A DNA stretch of 64,000 nucleotides from Halomonas sp. GT (GCF_002082565.1 NZ_CP020562.1:806001-870000), one strand, 5' to 3'; numbered from the stretch's first letter, positions 9,193 to 18,815 are shown. A program made the numbers and translations. The notes: a model not told the origin generated them from the letters alone.

Positions 9193-9366
9193 CTAATGTT
9201 TCAATATGACATAGAACGCATGGATGATGCCTGGAACAAAGCCAAACAGCGTGAGAATGATATTCAGCCAGAAATGTCCTTTGAAACCGACCTCAAAAAA
9301 CACCCCTAGTGGGGGCAGAATAACAGCAAAGATCATCTTGATCGGGTCAGTTGCGGTAAACGCCAT
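9193..9366 (-). CDS. YqaE/Pmp3-family small membrane protein
   Basis: The product is 57 residues when started at the ATG at 9366, which has a textbook AAAGGAGG upstream; an in-frame ATG at 9408 adds an unlikely 14-residue head. Two hydrophobic helices (IKMIFAVILPPLGVFFEVG and NIILTLFGFVPGIIHAFYVIL) flank a short loop, as in Pmp3/YqaE proteins, which are small stress- or salt-linked inner-membrane proteins of unknown mechanism. The ILPPLGVF motif is the family hallmark. Confidence 0.9.
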   Translation of the reverse strand: MAFTATDPIKMIFAVILPPLGVFFEVGFKGHFWLNIILTLFGFVPGIIHAFYVILKH

Positions 9367-9411
9367 GCAGCCTCCTTTGCTTACACAGTCTGTGTTAGTA
9401 ACGAACACGTT

Positions 9412-9464
9412 AATAACGTAGGTATCAATAGCGTGGGTATTGATAACGTAGATATCGATAGTGG
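9412..9464. repeat. 15-bp tandem repeat in the YqaE promoter region
   Basis: Three full imperfect units, 9412-9426 (AATAACGTAGGTATC), 9427-9441 and 9442-9456, plus a partial fourth lie 46-98 bases upstream of the YqaE start. The rest of the 9367-9712 gap shows no gene on either strand. Confidence 0.8.
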
Positions 9465-9609
9465 TTTTAGCGCTGATTGCTAATGCTTCAATAACAATGC
9501 TTTGCAGCTGCTGACTGTAGCGTAGTCATAATGGATAATTTTAGCGAATCAGAGCGCTTTAAATAAGACCCCGCGTTTGGGCTATCGTTCACCCGCTTAG
9601 CCAGGCGTA

Positions 9610-9674
9610 TTCAAGAAACTAGGTTTTCAAAAAAATTAGGGCTTCAAGAAATTAGGGCTTCAAAAAATTAAGGC
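9610..9674. repeat. 16-17 bp tandem repeat upstream of the TonB receptor
   Basis: Four imperfect copies built on TTCAAGAAATTAGGGC begin at 9610, 9626, 9643 and 9659. They end about 38 bases before the receptor ATG, so they would lie in its 5' leader or core promoter. Confidence 0.75.
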
Positions 9675-9712
9675 TGCGAAAGCCCGTCAACTTCAGATTA
9701 TTAAGGGACATC

Positions 9713-11761
9713 ATGAGCCACTATCTACCGCCATCACTACTGCTCGCGAGCGTTTTTCTAGCCAGCCCTGTGGGGGCGCAGGCACCCAGCAGCGAAGAGA
9801 CTGTGCTGGCTACAGTAGAGGTGAGCGCCCCGCGTTTAGCCCGCGAGCTGTATGCCACGCCAGCGGCCGTTTCTACCTTGGAGCGTGAAGAGATTGCCCA
9901 AGGTCAGCAGCGGGTGAGGTTGGATGAAGCGCTTAACCGAGTGCCGGGTGTGTTTTTACAAAACCGCGATAATTTCGCTCAAGGACAGCGAATCGCTATT
10001 CGCGGCTTTGGCGCGCGTGCTCCATTTGGTGTGCGTGGGATTACCGTTATGGTAGATGGCATTCCGTACACGCTTCCAGATGGTCAAGCCCAGCTGGATG
10101 CTATTGATTTAGATAGCGCCGAGCGCATTGAGGTGATCCGCGGGCCGTCTTCAGTGCTTTATGGCAATGCGGCTGGCGGGGTGATTGATGTGACCACTGC
10201 CGATGGGCGTGATAATCCTGGTACACGGCTGCGGATGGGTGCAGGTAGCGATGGCTATCAAAAAGTGGCACTGCAAAATGGTGGTGTACAGGGCGATTGG
10301 TCGCACCATATCAGTCTGACGGCGCTTAATGTTGATGGCTATCGCGAACAAAGCTCAACCGAGAAGTATTTGCTGAATGCCAAAATACGTCGAGAATTAG
10401 GCAGTGAGCGGGCGGTTACCGCGATTATTAATCTACTGGAGAACCCCCGATCGGAAGATCCCGGTGCACTTAATGCCCGTGAAGTTGCCGCTGGGCGTGA
10501 TCAAGCAGCGCCTAATTCAATCGCGCTAGATGCAGGACAAAGCGTTGACCAGCAGGTGTTTGGCCTCCAGTACGAAGACTTAGCGGCAGGGGATGGTGAG
10601 CTGTACCTCAAGGGCTTTATTGCTAAACGTAGCTTTGAACAGCAGCTTCCATTTGTGGGCAGTAGTCGTTTGGGGTATCAGCGCGACTATATGGGCGCAA
10701 GCGCTGAATACCATCACGAGGTGGCGTTAGGAGGTCTGCCGCTTAGCTATATTGTGGGCGTTGATGCGGCTCGCCAAGAGGATGAGCGTTTTCGTAATAA
10801 TGTCGATGCCCAGGGGGGTGTTGGCGAGCAGTTAGCGGATGAAACCCAAACTGCGACGTCCGCTGGCGTGTTTGCCCAAGGAGATTTAGCGCTCTCGGAA
10901 CAGCTCTCGCTCTCGTTGGGCGCGCGATTTGACCGGGTGGCGCTAGACGTCGACGATACGTTTCTTGATGACGGAGATCAAAGCGGAAAGCGTACCTTTA
11001 ACGAGTGGAGTGGCTCGGCGGGGCTAAGCTATCGCTATCGTCCGCAGCACCAAGCGTATATTAATACCGGCACCGCGTTTGAGACGCCCACGTTTTCTGA
11101 GTTTGCCAATCCGACTGGCGGTGGTTTCAATCCCGCTGTTGAGCCGCAAAAAGCATGGAATCGCGAAATAGGGTTGCGTGGCTACATTGAGCCGTTGGCA
11201 ATGGATTACGATCTCGCACTATTTTCGGTCCGCGTTCGCGATGAGCTAGTGCCGTATGATGAGGGTGGCCGTACCTTCTATCAGAATGCAGGCGACACAA
11301 ATCGCGATGGCCTAGAACTGGCGCTGGGCTGGCAGCTTGCCGACCAGTGGCGTCTGGATAGCGCTTTAACTCTCGCGCGTTATGAATTCGATAAGTTTGC
11401 AACACCTAGTGAACGCTTTGATGGCAACCGGATTCCTGGATTGCCAGAGCAGACGTGGGTCAATCAATTAACCTGGGAAAACCTTGATCAGCGTTTCGCC
11501 ACGTTGGAAACCGAATACATCGGTGATTTAGTAGCGGATAACGCTAATGCGACGGAGGTAGATAGCTATTGGCTGCTCAACCTCCGAGTGGGTGATAGTT
11601 GGCAGTTAAGTGAAGGTACGCGACTAAGCGCTTATCTTGGTCTGCGCAATTTGCTTGATGAAGAGCACTATGCCAATGTGCGCTTAAACGGCACCTTTGG
11701 CCGCTTTTATGAGCCAGCCCCAGGGCGAAGTGTTTATGGCGGCGTGGAGCTGAGTTTTTAA
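9713..11761 (+). CDS. TonB-dependent outer-membrane receptor
   Basis: The 682-residue protein has a signal peptide (LPPSLLLASVFLASPVGAQA), a plug domain (residues about 45-150; VMVDGIPYTLPDGQAQLDAIDL and IEVIRGPSSVLYGNAAGGVI) and a 22-strand-type barrel ending in a terminal Phe (GGVELSF), as expected for outer-membrane assembly. A putative TonB-box-like stretch (ETVLATVEV) precedes the plug. It resembles FecA/ferric-siderophore receptors, but the ligand cannot be assigned. AAGGGA precedes the ATG. I find no convincing Fur box here, unlike at the fhu block 15 kb away. Confidence 0.9.
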   Translation: MSHYLPPSLLLASVFLASPVGAQAPSSEETVLATVEVSAPRLARELYATPAAVSTLEREEIAQGQQRVRLDEALNRVPGVFLQNRDNFAQGQRIAIRGFGARAPFGVRGITVMVDGIPYTLPDGQAQLDAIDLDSAERIEVIRGPSSVLYGNAAGGVIDVTTADGRDNPGTRLRMGAGSDGYQKVALQNGGVQGDWSHHISLTALNVDGYREQSSTEKYLLNAKIRRELGSERAVTAIINLLENPRSEDPGALNAREVAAGRDQAAPNSIALDAGQSVDQQVFGLQYEDLAAGDGELYLKGFIAKRSFEQQLPFVGSSRLGYQRDYMGASAEYHHEVALGGLPLSYIVGVDAARQEDERFRNNVDAQGGVGEQLADETQTATSAGVFAQGDLALSEQLSLSLGARFDRVALDVDDTFLDDGDQSGKRTFNEWSGSAGLSYRYRPQHQAYINTGTAFETPTFSEFANPTGGGFNPAVEPQKAWNREIGLRGYIEPLAMDYDLALFSVRVRDELVPYDEGGRTFYQNAGDTNRDGLELALGWQLADQWRLDSALTLARYEFDKFATPSERFDGNRIPGLPEQTWVNQLTWENLDQRFATLETEYIGDLVADNANATEVDSYWLLNLRVGDSWQLSEGTRLSAYLGLRNLLDEEHYANVRLNGTFGRFYEPAPGRSVYGGVELSF

Positions 11762-11775
11762 TCAGAGGCTCCTTA

Positions 11776-11810
11776 GCAAAAAACGGGCGACCCATTGGGG
11801 CGCCCGTTCT
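11776..11810. terminator. Bidirectional terminator between TonB receptor and gcd
   Basis: The stem AACGGGCG / CGCCCGTT encloses an inner CCC/GGG pair set (11782-11808). On the minus strand it is followed by a run of T, so it fits best as the gcd terminator. It also lies 20 bases after the receptor stop. Confidence 0.8.
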
Positions 11811-11835
11811 CATTTATTACTACGCTGAGTGATGG

Positions 11836-14316
11836 CTATTCCGGTAACGCGTAACCAATCACGTAGTCACCCATTTTGGTGCCGAAGGTGCCGTGACCAC
11901 CGGCGGTAACGACTACATACTGGCGGCCATCTGCGCCGGTGTAGGTCATCGGCGTTGCTTGGCCACCAGCAGGTAAACGAGCTTTATACAGCTCTTCGCC
12001 AGTGGTGATGTCGTAGCCGCGCAGGTATTGATCCAGTGTGCCGCTTAGGAATGAAACGCCACCCGCAGTAGTCAGTGGGCCGCCTAGCGCAGGAACGCCG
12101 ACGTTCAGGCCAATCGGCAGATCAAAGGGCATGCTGTCGCGGGTGGTGCCATTGCGGTGCTTCCACACAACCTCGTTACTTTGTAGGTCGATTCCTGCCA
12201 CATCGCCCCAAGAAGGCGCCTGGCAGGGAAGGCCGAGTACTGACAGCAGCGGGCCGAGTTCAACCGCATAAGGTGCGCCTGTGTTGGGCTGCAAACCTTG
12301 CTCGCTAGCGGATCCTTGGCCATCCTCAACTTCATCACGTGGAATCAGCTTGGAAACAAACGCTAAGTACTTCGCGCCGGTAAACAGTGCTTGGCGTTCG
12401 GGGTCTACCGCAACCCCCCCCCAGTTCATCACTCCAACGTTGCCGGGGTAGATAATGCTGCCTTCCAGCGAAGGCGGTGTGTACTGGCCTTCATAACGCA
12501 GCGAGCGGAACTGGATGCGGCACATCATCTGATCAAAGGGTGATGCGCCCCACATGTCGCGCTCAGTCAGCGGCGGTGGCAGCAAATTCAGCGCTGAGCG
12601 AGGTTGAGTTTCTGCCGTCCAGTCGCCTTCAATAGCACCTTGAGGAGCGGGCACTTCTTCAATGGGCACAATCGGCTCGCCAGTCTCACGGTTTAATACA
12701 TACAAGCTGCCTTGTTTAGTGGGCTGAATGACAGCCGGCTGGCTGCCATCTGTCGTCGCCAAGTCAATCAATACGGGTTGTGCGGGTGTGTCCATGTCCC
12801 ATAAGTCGTGGTGCACAAACTGGTACACCCAGGCCACTTGGCCGTCGTCCAGATTAAGCGCTACTAGCCCGGCGCTGTAAGTCTCATCATTTTCAGAACG
12901 GTTAGCGCCGTATTGGTCCGGTGTTGCGTTACCCATGGGGAGATAAACGAGGCCGAGCGCTTCATCAACGCTAATCGGTGCCCACACATTCGGTGAGTTG
13001 CGTGTGTACGTCTCGCCTTCCTCTAACGGTGCGGTGTCTTCGGGGTTACCGCTGTCCCAGTTCCACACCAGCTCGCCAGTATGCACATCAAAAGCGCGTA
13101 TAACGCCAGAGGGTTCGTCGGTTGAGCTGTTGTCGGTAACGTGGCCACCCAAAATCACTAAGTCTTCAGTGACAGTAGCAGGCGATGTCGAGTAATAGCC
13201 CCCTGGGCTAAATTCGCCAATATTGTTCGTCAGATCGATTTCACCGTTCTCACCGAAACTTTCGCAGCGCTCACCTGTATCGGCGTTAAGCGCAATCAGG
13301 CGGGCGTCGGCGGTGGGCAGATAAAGCCTGCGGGGGCACATCACATTGGTGGCGCTTAGCAGCTCAGAAGAGGAGCCTTCGTCAGAGGTCAGCGAGAAGG
13401 ATAGGTCGAGTTCAAATTGGCTGCCATCGGCATACAGTGTTGGTTTATCGATGGTGGAATCTTCAGCACTGCTGGAATAGTTAGCCGCATCGTAGTAAGC
13501 CAAGCCACGGCAGGTCATATGCGCCCAGCCGGAAAAATCCTCTGCGCCCATGGTGCTAATATTGGGATCAAACGCCCACAGAGTTTCGCCAGTTTCGGGC
13601 GACAATGACATCGCACGGCTGTGTGATGTACAAATATAAAGGCTATCGTTGACCTTCAAGGGTGTGTTCTGGTTGGTGATTTCAGGTGGTGCATTGGGGC
13701 CGGGTTCATCACCGGTTTGAATACGCCATACTTCTTCCAGCTCGCCGATATTGTCGGGGGTAATCTGGCTAAGTGAGGAGTAGTGTGTTCCTGCATTGGT
13801 GCCGCCATAAGCGGGCCAATCATCGCCTGCAGCCTGTGCAGGGTTAACTTCTGCATTGTTACTGGCCGACTCAATCGTGCCTTTAATAGTGCCTGGGTAG
13901 GTAAATTGGCTGGCAATTGCCACGATAATCGCTGCGGCAATGCTTGCCATTAGCGCTAGGCTGCCGCCGCGTGAATGTAGCGGTTTTCGCCACCAGGGAA
14001 GCAGTAAAATAATGCCAATTAAACAGACAATGGCAACCCTGGGAACCAACTGCCACCAGTCTAAGCCGACTTCCCAGAGTGCCCATAGCAGCGTTGCAAA
14101 AAGTACCACCGCATAAAGCCATAAGGCGGTGCCTTTGCGCATTGCCAGCAGTATACCGACAACAAAAATACTAATCCCAGCGATTACATAGTAAGCACTA
14201 CCGCCTAAGTTGAGCAGCTTGGCGCCGCCAATGGTTAGTGCAACACCAGCTACCGCGAGTAGCAGGCCCAACAGTAATGCTGGCCATTTTCCGCGGGCAC
14301 GCGTGTGTTCATCCAT
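11836..14316 (-). CDS. gcd: Membrane-bound PQQ-dependent glucose dehydrogenase-type quinoprotein
   Basis: The 826-residue protein starts at the ATG at 14316 (MDEHTRARG, AGGGG upstream). Five hydrophobic helices occupy the first 150 residues, then an eight-bladed quinoprotein propeller on the periplasmic side. Recognisable pieces are DDWPAYGGTNAGTHYSSL at the domain start, FVHHDLWDMDTPAQPVL (WDMD carries the metal/catalytic Asp of this family) and NWGGVAVDP. The length matches Gcd (about 800 residues). It oxidises glucose, or quinate/shikimate in sister enzymes, and feeds ubiquinone. No pqq genes are in the window. A nine-base C run (12414-12422; G on the coding strand) lies within the gene. 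Confidence 0.88.
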   Translation of the reverse strand: MDEHTRARGKWPALLLGLLLAVAGVALTIGGAKLLNLGGSAYYVIAGISIFVVGILLAMRKGTALWLYAVVLFATLLWALWEVGLDWWQLVPRVAIVCLIGIILLLPWWRKPLHSRGGSLALMASIAAAIIVAIASQFTYPGTIKGTIESASNNAEVNPAQAAGDDWPAYGGTNAGTHYSSLSQITPDNIGELEEVWRIQTGDEPGPNAPPEITNQNTPLKVNDSLYICTSHSRAMSLSPETGETLWAFDPNISTMGAEDFSGWAHMTCRGLAYYDAANYSSSAEDSTIDKPTLYADGSQFELDLSFSLTSDEGSSSELLSATNVMCPRRLYLPTADARLIALNADTGERCESFGENGEIDLTNNIGEFSPGGYYSTSPATVTEDLVILGGHVTDNSSTDEPSGVIRAFDVHTGELVWNWDSGNPEDTAPLEEGETYTRNSPNVWAPISVDEALGLVYLPMGNATPDQYGANRSENDETYSAGLVALNLDDGQVAWVYQFVHHDLWDMDTPAQPVLIDLATTDGSQPAVIQPTKQGSLYVLNRETGEPIVPIEEVPAPQGAIEGDWTAETQPRSALNLLPPPLTERDMWGASPFDQMMCRIQFRSLRYEGQYTPPSLEGSIIYPGNVGVMNWGGVAVDPERQALFTGAKYLAFVSKLIPRDEVEDGQGSASEQGLQPNTGAPYAVELGPLLSVLGLPCQAPSWGDVAGIDLQSNEVVWKHRNGTTRDSMPFDLPIGLNVGVPALGGPLTTAGGVSFLSGTLDQYLRGYDITTGEELYKARLPAGGQATPMTYTGADGRQYVVVTAGGHGTFGTKMGDYVIGYALPE

Positions 14317-14502
14317 GAGAAAGCCCCTATTAACAACGAGTTGAAGTCGCTTGGTAAAATTATAAAAGCGACAGATCTGCAACGTGCCCTAACCCATTGG
14401 CAGTGATGATGGGTTAAAACACACATTGATTGTCAGTAATTTTAATAATCAATTCGCTTTTGGTCTAACTATTTGCTTGCTAATTAGTGCCATAAACCAA
14501 AA

Positions 14503-14531
14503 AAGCCGCGCCTGTTGCCGTAGCGCGGCTT
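14503..14531 (-). terminator. Terminator after the NADPH oxidoreductase gene
   Basis: The stem AAGCCGCGC / GCGCGGCTT with an 11-base loop is followed on the minus strand by a T run. It lies about 60 bases beyond the stop of the gene ending at 14592. The remaining gcd upstream gap holds no gene. Confidence 0.8.
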
Positions 14532-14591
14532 GTTATTGAGATAGGAAATAGTGAGGTAGGAAATGTGGGGTTAGCTTGACGTAAGCATGGC

Positions 14592-15596
14592 TTAGTTAGT
14601 GAGCTTCACCAGCATTTTGCCGGTATTGCCCCCTTCAAAAAGCGCTAAAAAGGCATCCGGTGTACTTTCAAGCCCCTCTTTAACGGTTTCTTTATAGACT
14701 ATATCGCCTTTCGCTACCTGAGGAGAAACTTCGTTAAGGAAGTAGCGATAGCTCGACCAGTGATCAGCAACAATAAACCCCTGCATTTTAGCCTTACGTA
14801 CCACCAGTTGGGAAAGGTTGCTCGGCCCTGGTGCTGGCGCTTCAGCGTTATAGCTGTCAATCATGCCGCATACGGCAATACGTGCGCCGTCATTGAGCTG
14901 ATTTAACGCGGCTTCTAAGCAGATACCGCCAACGTTCTCAAAATACACATCAATGCCATTTGGGCTAGCAAGCTTAATAGCGTCGCTAAGCTCCTGTGCA
15001 CTTCGGTCTTGGTAGCTAACTGGCTCAACGCCCAATGATTCAAGCCACGCAAGTTTATGTGCAGCACCAGCAATGCCAACTACGTGGCAGCCTTTTGCTT
15101 TCGCCAACTGTACTGCAAGCGAACCAACGGCACCACTGGCAGCGCTTACCAGTACATTGTCGCTAGGTTTACATTCGGCAATAAGGTTCAAACCTGTCCA
15201 TGCTGTCATTCCTGGCATGCCCAATACGCCTAGGTAAGCTTGTTCAGGCACATCACTGTCTGGTAGGACAGTGACACTGTCGCCGCTCACCTGAGCGATA
15301 TCACGCCAGCCGCCCATGTGGCTAACTTTATCGCCTTCCTTAATCGTTGGGTGATTAGATGCTATGACGTCGCCGATTGCGCCGCCTTCCATCGGTTTGC
15401 CCAGCTCAAAAGGGGCAACATAGGTGCGCACCCCTGTCATTCGGCCACGCATATAAGGGTCAACGGATAGCCAGCGATTGCGAATCCTCACTTCACCGTC
15501 GTCAAGGTCAGGAAGTTCCTGGCTTTCCAGCGCAAATAATTCGCGCTTAGGTAAGCCCGTGGGATAATTAGTTAATGTAAAAAAGCGAGATTGCAT
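14592..15596 (-). CDS. NADP-dependent MDR-family oxidoreductase (CurA/leukotriene B4 dehydrogenase type)
   Basis: The 334-residue protein is a zinc-free medium-chain reductase. The N-terminal half has VDPYMRGRM, typical of the prostaglandin reductase/CurA group, and the Rossmann domain has VLVSAASGAVGSLAVQLAK with the family's AxxGxxG. The members reduce activated double bonds using NADPH. I start at the ATG at 15596 (MQSRFFTLTN), which has AGGAGGC 6-9 bases upstream; the in-frame ATG at 15641 adds a non-conserved head. It is monocistronic, with terminators on both sides. The physiological substrate is unknown. Confidence 0.88.
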   Translation of the reverse strand: MQSRFFTLTNYPTGLPKRELFALESQELPDLDDGEVRIRNRWLSVDPYMRGRMTGVRTYVAPFELGKPMEGGAIGDVIASNHPTIKEGDKVSHMGGWRDIAQVSGDSVTVLPDSDVPEQAYLGVLGMPGMTAWTGLNLIAECKPSDNVLVSAASGAVGSLAVQLAKAKGCHVVGIAGAAHKLAWLESLGVEPVSYQDRSAQELSDAIKLASPNGIDVYFENVGGICLEAALNQLNDGARIAVCGMIDSYNAEAPAPGPSNLSQLVVRKAKMQGFIVADHWSSYRYFLNEVSPQVAKGDIVYKETVKEGLESTPDAFLALFEGGNTGKMLVKLTN

Positions 15597-15693
15597 GGGT
15601 GCCTCCTGCATATATGATTTAGACAAATCTCCTTGCAGCATAGAGACCGTTAGCGTGCTTTCAAGTTCGGCGAAAGATTAATTTCAGTGCAAT

Positions 15694-15719
15694 AAAAAAG
15701 CGGCCCTTGTGAGCCGCTT
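15694..15719 (-). terminator. Terminator after the RlpA-like gene
   Basis: The stem AAGCGGC / GCCGCTT (15699-15719) is followed on the minus strand by a run of T, about 70 bases after the stop at 15790. Confidence 0.65.
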
Positions 15720-15789
15720 CCAATCAAACTGATTGTTCTTTAACGCTGTTTGTTTAAGGGGTATCACACGCTTGCGGGTGTGTTATCCG

Positions 15790-16170
15790 TTAATCGACCA
15801 GGGTGATCATGACTGGTGCAACGCCACGTCGAATCATACCGAGTTGGCGAGCTGCCCGTTTAGAAAGGTCAATAATTCTACCTTTAACAAAGGGACCGCG
15901 GTCATTGATTAGTACTTCAACTTCTTGCCCAGTATCAGGGCGAGTTACAAGCACCTTGGTGCCAAAAGGAAGTGTTGGGTGAGCTGCCGTCAGCGCCTGT
16001 TGGTCAAATGGTTCGCCACTGGCAGTGGGCGACCCTTGAAAACGGTCACTGTAGAAGGAAGCAACCCCTTCACGAATTTCGATATCAATAGCAAACGCAT
16101 GACTAGCGGTAAAAAAAATGAGTAATGCCGCTGCACAACTCGTTCGGATGAAACGTTTAGATGCTCCCAT
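15790..16170 (-). CDS. RlpA-like septal ring lytic transglycosylase family protein
   Basis: The 126-residue exported protein has a signal peptide ([15 protein letters not shown]) and a double-psi beta-barrel with the RlpA hallmarks [28 protein letters not shown] and [19 protein letters not shown]. The catalytic-type Asp of NDRGPF is present. Full RlpA is longer, with a lipobox and a SPOR domain; both are absent, so this is a minimal periplasmic version that may cleave denuded glycan strands. GAGG lies upstream of the ATG. Confidence 0.88.
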   Translation of the reverse strand: MGASKRFIRTSCAAALLIFFTASHAFAIDIEIREGVASFYSDRFQGSPTASGEPFDQQALTAAHPTLPFGTKVLVTRPDTGQEVEVLINDRGPFVKGRIIDLSKRAARQLGMIRRGVAPVMITLVD

Positions 16171-16487
16171 TGGAGTGCCTCAGTTTTACATAGTGCGAAT
16201 TCTTTACGTGTCGGTGTGTTACCGAACATATCCTTCGATAGTAACGTGAGCTTTTTGATACGGCAAGCTTTAAGAAGATCGACGCAATTGGCTCCTAAAT
16301 TATGAATTTTTGCAACTTTCTATAGTGCCTTTGCTTTTCAGCAAGTTAACGAAATGTGGCTGATATAACCAGGCTGTCTTTTAGGGCTAATGTAAATTTT
16401 AGATAAACACTCACTTTAATCAGGTAAGCATCATATAATTAATGCTCGCTAGGTTTTAAAAGTTTGCCAATAAACAAGGATGCACCT
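16171..16487. other. 317-bp divergent intergenic region, no gene seen
   Basis: This AT-rich gap lies between the divergent RlpA-like gene and the PPC-repeat gene. I see no coding frame, repeat or clear operator. It presumably holds the two promoters. Confidence 0.6.
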
Positions 16488-17927
16488 ATGGCTAAGTCTT
16501 CTTCTCTAACGCTGATTTTGGTTGCTGTCGGCGGGGTTGCTGTTGGGTTTTTAGCTGCTCAGACCGTGCCGAGCTTTACGACACCGGCCTCCGCTGAAGA
16601 GTCTGCCAGCCCAGAGCAGGGAGAGGCTTCCCCGGCATTAGCAGGGCTTGATAGCGTCACGCTTGGCGAGCGTGCTAGAGGTGAAATTACCTCGGCAGGT
16701 GAGTTAAACGGTAATGACGGTAGTCGCTATTTGCGCTATGCCATCAGCCTTGAAGAAGGTTCGTTAGTAGAATTTTCTCTTAGCGGCGCCTTGCAGGGGT
16801 TGGTAGCACTCTATGACGATCAGCTACAGCTGTTAGAGAGTGCTGAGACAGTTCGTCACCATGTCGAAGAAACTGGAGACTATCTGGTGATTGTCAGTGG
16901 GGCGGATGCAAGTAGCTATGGCCCATTCACCCTTAATAGCCGCACGGTTGAACTGAGCGATTCTGACACGCTGGCCATTGGCGAGCCGATGGATAGCTGG
17001 TTAGATGGCACCTCTCGGGAAGTATCGTTAACCGTCGAAGAAGCAGGCATGTATCAAATCGAGATGCGCGCTGATGAGTTTGATGCGTATCTGGAGCTAT
17101 CCGGTCCGAACGGCTACTACCGTGAAGACGATGATGGTGCTGGCAACTTAAATGCACGTATTTCAGACTTTCTTGCTCCTGGTGATTATACCGTCACTGC
17201 ACGGTCTGCATTCGGCGAAGGGAGTGGCCTTTTCACGTTGAGTGCCGAACCGCGTGAATTGCCGGGTGATGGTGAGCTACGCAACGATGGTAGCGTTATG
17301 CCTAGCGATACGCTTAGCGGTTGGTTGAGCGGTCAGGAGCTGAGTTATCAGCTAGAGATCGAAGAAGCAGGTATGTATCAAATTGATATGCGTTCAAACG
17401 ATATCGATGCTTACCTTGTGTTGGAAGGACCTAATGGCTATTTCCGCGAAGATGACGACAGTGCTGGCAATTTGGACGCCAGTATTGCTGATTTTTTAGC
17501 GCCGGGTAATTATCAGTTAACAGCACGCACGGCGTATGGCTCCGATAGTGGTTTGTTTACGCTGTCAGTAGAGCCACGTGAATTGCCGGATGATGTAGAG
17601 CTGCGTAATGAAGGTGAGCTAACGCCCAATGAAACGCTCAATGGCTGGTATAGCGGTGAGCCGTTGACTTATGAACTCACCTTAGAAGAAAGCTCTTTGG
17701 TCAGGCTTAACATGCGTTCAAGTGACTTTGATACGTATTTAGAGATTTATGGAGAAAACGATTCTTACAGCGACGATGACGGCGGTAATGGCACTAACTC
17801 ACGTATAGAGCAGGCGCTTTTGCCGGGAACCTACACCGTTATTGCTCGTGGCTTCGCTGTTAGCGGCAGTGGTATGTTTGAGCTACAAGTAAACGCAGAG
17901 CCAACAGAAATGCAGCCCGACGCGTAA
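16488..17927 (+). CDS. Exported protein of repeated PPC-like beta domains
   Basis: The 479-residue product starts at the ATG at 16488 (AAGGA upstream) with a membrane anchor or signal segment (SLTLILVAVGGVAVGFLAA). Four units of roughly 105-115 residues follow. Units 2-4 share AGMYQI(E/D)MR, FDAYL, GPNGY(Y/F)REDDD, APG(D/N)Y and SGLFTLS.EPRELP, resembling bacterial pre-peptidase C-terminal (PPC) domains. PPC modules usually sit next to a secreted protease, but there is no enzymatic domain here. The surface is very acidic, as expected in a halophile. It could be a stand-alone envelope binding protein; function unknown. Confidence 0.7.
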   Translation: MAKSSSLTLILVAVGGVAVGFLAAQTVPSFTTPASAEESASPEQGEASPALAGLDSVTLGERARGEITSAGELNGNDGSRYLRYAISLEEGSLVEFSLSGALQGLVALYDDQLQLLESAETVRHHVEETGDYLVIVSGADASSYGPFTLNSRTVELSDSDTLAIGEPMDSWLDGTSREVSLTVEEAGMYQIEMRADEFDAYLELSGPNGYYREDDDGAGNLNARISDFLAPGDYTVTARSAFGEGSGLFTLSAEPRELPGDGELRNDGSVMPSDTLSGWLSGQELSYQLEIEEAGMYQIDMRSNDIDAYLVLEGPNGYFREDDDSAGNLDASIADFLAPGNYQLTARTAYGSDSGLFTLSVEPRELPDDVELRNEGELTPNETLNGWYSGEPLTYELTLEESSLVRLNMRSSDFDTYLEIYGENDSYSDDDGGNGTNSRIEQALLPGTYTVIARGFAVSGSGMFELQVNAEPTEMQPDA

Positions 17928-17951
17928 TGTAGCGCACACTGCATGATTAAC

Positions 17952-17981
17952 AACGCCCTTGCTGGTTACAGCAGGGGCGTT
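17952..17981 (+). terminator. Terminator after the PPC-repeat gene
   Basis: A 13-bp stem (AACGCCCTTGCTG / CAGCAGGGGCGTT, one G-T pair) with a GTTA loop is followed by TTGCTGTTGTATT. It lies 24 bases after the stop. Confidence 0.8.
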
Positions 17982-18041
17982 TGCTGTTGTATTACTATTG
18001 ACCTGATTTGAAAGTGGCTACGTTATTCACAAGGAGGTTTT

Positions 18042-18815
18042 ATGTTGCGCTATTCAGCCGGTTTAACGGTGATTGGTTTATTGTTATTAGGTGGCTGTCA
18101 GTCGTCAGAGGATGCTTCTGCAGAGTCACTTACGCTTGCTTCAATAGCAGTTGAAAAAGAGTACTCAGCACCTGAGTGTCAAGTTGAAAAGTGCTCTACA
18201 GTCACCGTGTCGGCGCTCGCGTTTCCTCAATCTCCTGAGCTAACAGACCAGTTACAAAAACGGCTATTAACGCTTGGTATGGGCATCACTGAAGAGAGCA
18301 CATTGCCAGCGGATAGCTGGGATGCCTATGCACAAAACTTTTTTGAGCTAGCAGAGGAAGATAATCGCACCGCACCTGGAGCAATGACTAGCGAAGCGAT
18401 GTTAGAAGCCAAGGTTTACGGGCAGCACAATGACTTATTGATACTTGAATTGAATAGCTACGTTTATCATGCGGGGCAAGCGCATGGTTTACCAATGACT
18501 GAGTTTATGGTGATAGATGAACGTCTGCGACGCGTGGTTGATTCAGACGATATGCTGCTGGAAGGCCAGCAGGAAGCTTTTCAAGCACTGCTCGATCAGG
18601 CCCATCAACGCTGGATAGAGGAGATGGGCCATGATGAGCAGTTTGCCATCAGTTGGCCGCTCAGCGAAAGCCACAACATAGCCCCGTTAGCAACTGCCTG
18701 GGAAGTTAAATATAACGTCTATGAAATTGCTCCTTATGCCGTCAGCCAGCCTGTCTTGACGCTATCCCTTGATGCGTTGGAGGGCATCGCAAAGCCCCGC
18801 TATTTAGGAAAATAA
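18042..18815 (+). CDS. RsiV/DUF3298-family lipoprotein
   Basis: The 257-residue protein has a lipobox at LLLLGGC (Cys 19), so it is a predicted lipoprotein. The body has the DUF3298/RsiV pattern: an Asp/Asn-rich N-terminal half, YVYHAGQAHGLPMTEFMVID (compare the GGAHG motif of the family) and a C-terminal KYNVYEIAPYAVSQPVLTLSL. RsiV in Bacillus binds lysozyme; gammaproteobacterial homologues are uncharacterised envelope proteins. AAGGAGG precedes the ATG. It ends 4 bases from the convergent transporter gene. Confidence 0.8.
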   Translation: MLRYSAGLTVIGLLLLGGCQSSEDASAESLTLASIAVEKEYSAPECQVEKCSTVTVSALAFPQSPELTDQLQKRLLTLGMGITEESTLPADSWDAYAQNFFELAEEDNRTAPGAMTSEAMLEAKVYGQHNDLLILELNSYVYHAGQAHGLPMTEFMVIDERLRRVVDSDDMLLEGQQEAFQALLDQAHQRWIEEMGHDEQFAISWPLSESHNIAPLATAWEVKYNVYEIAPYAVSQPVLTLSLDALEGIAKPRYLGK

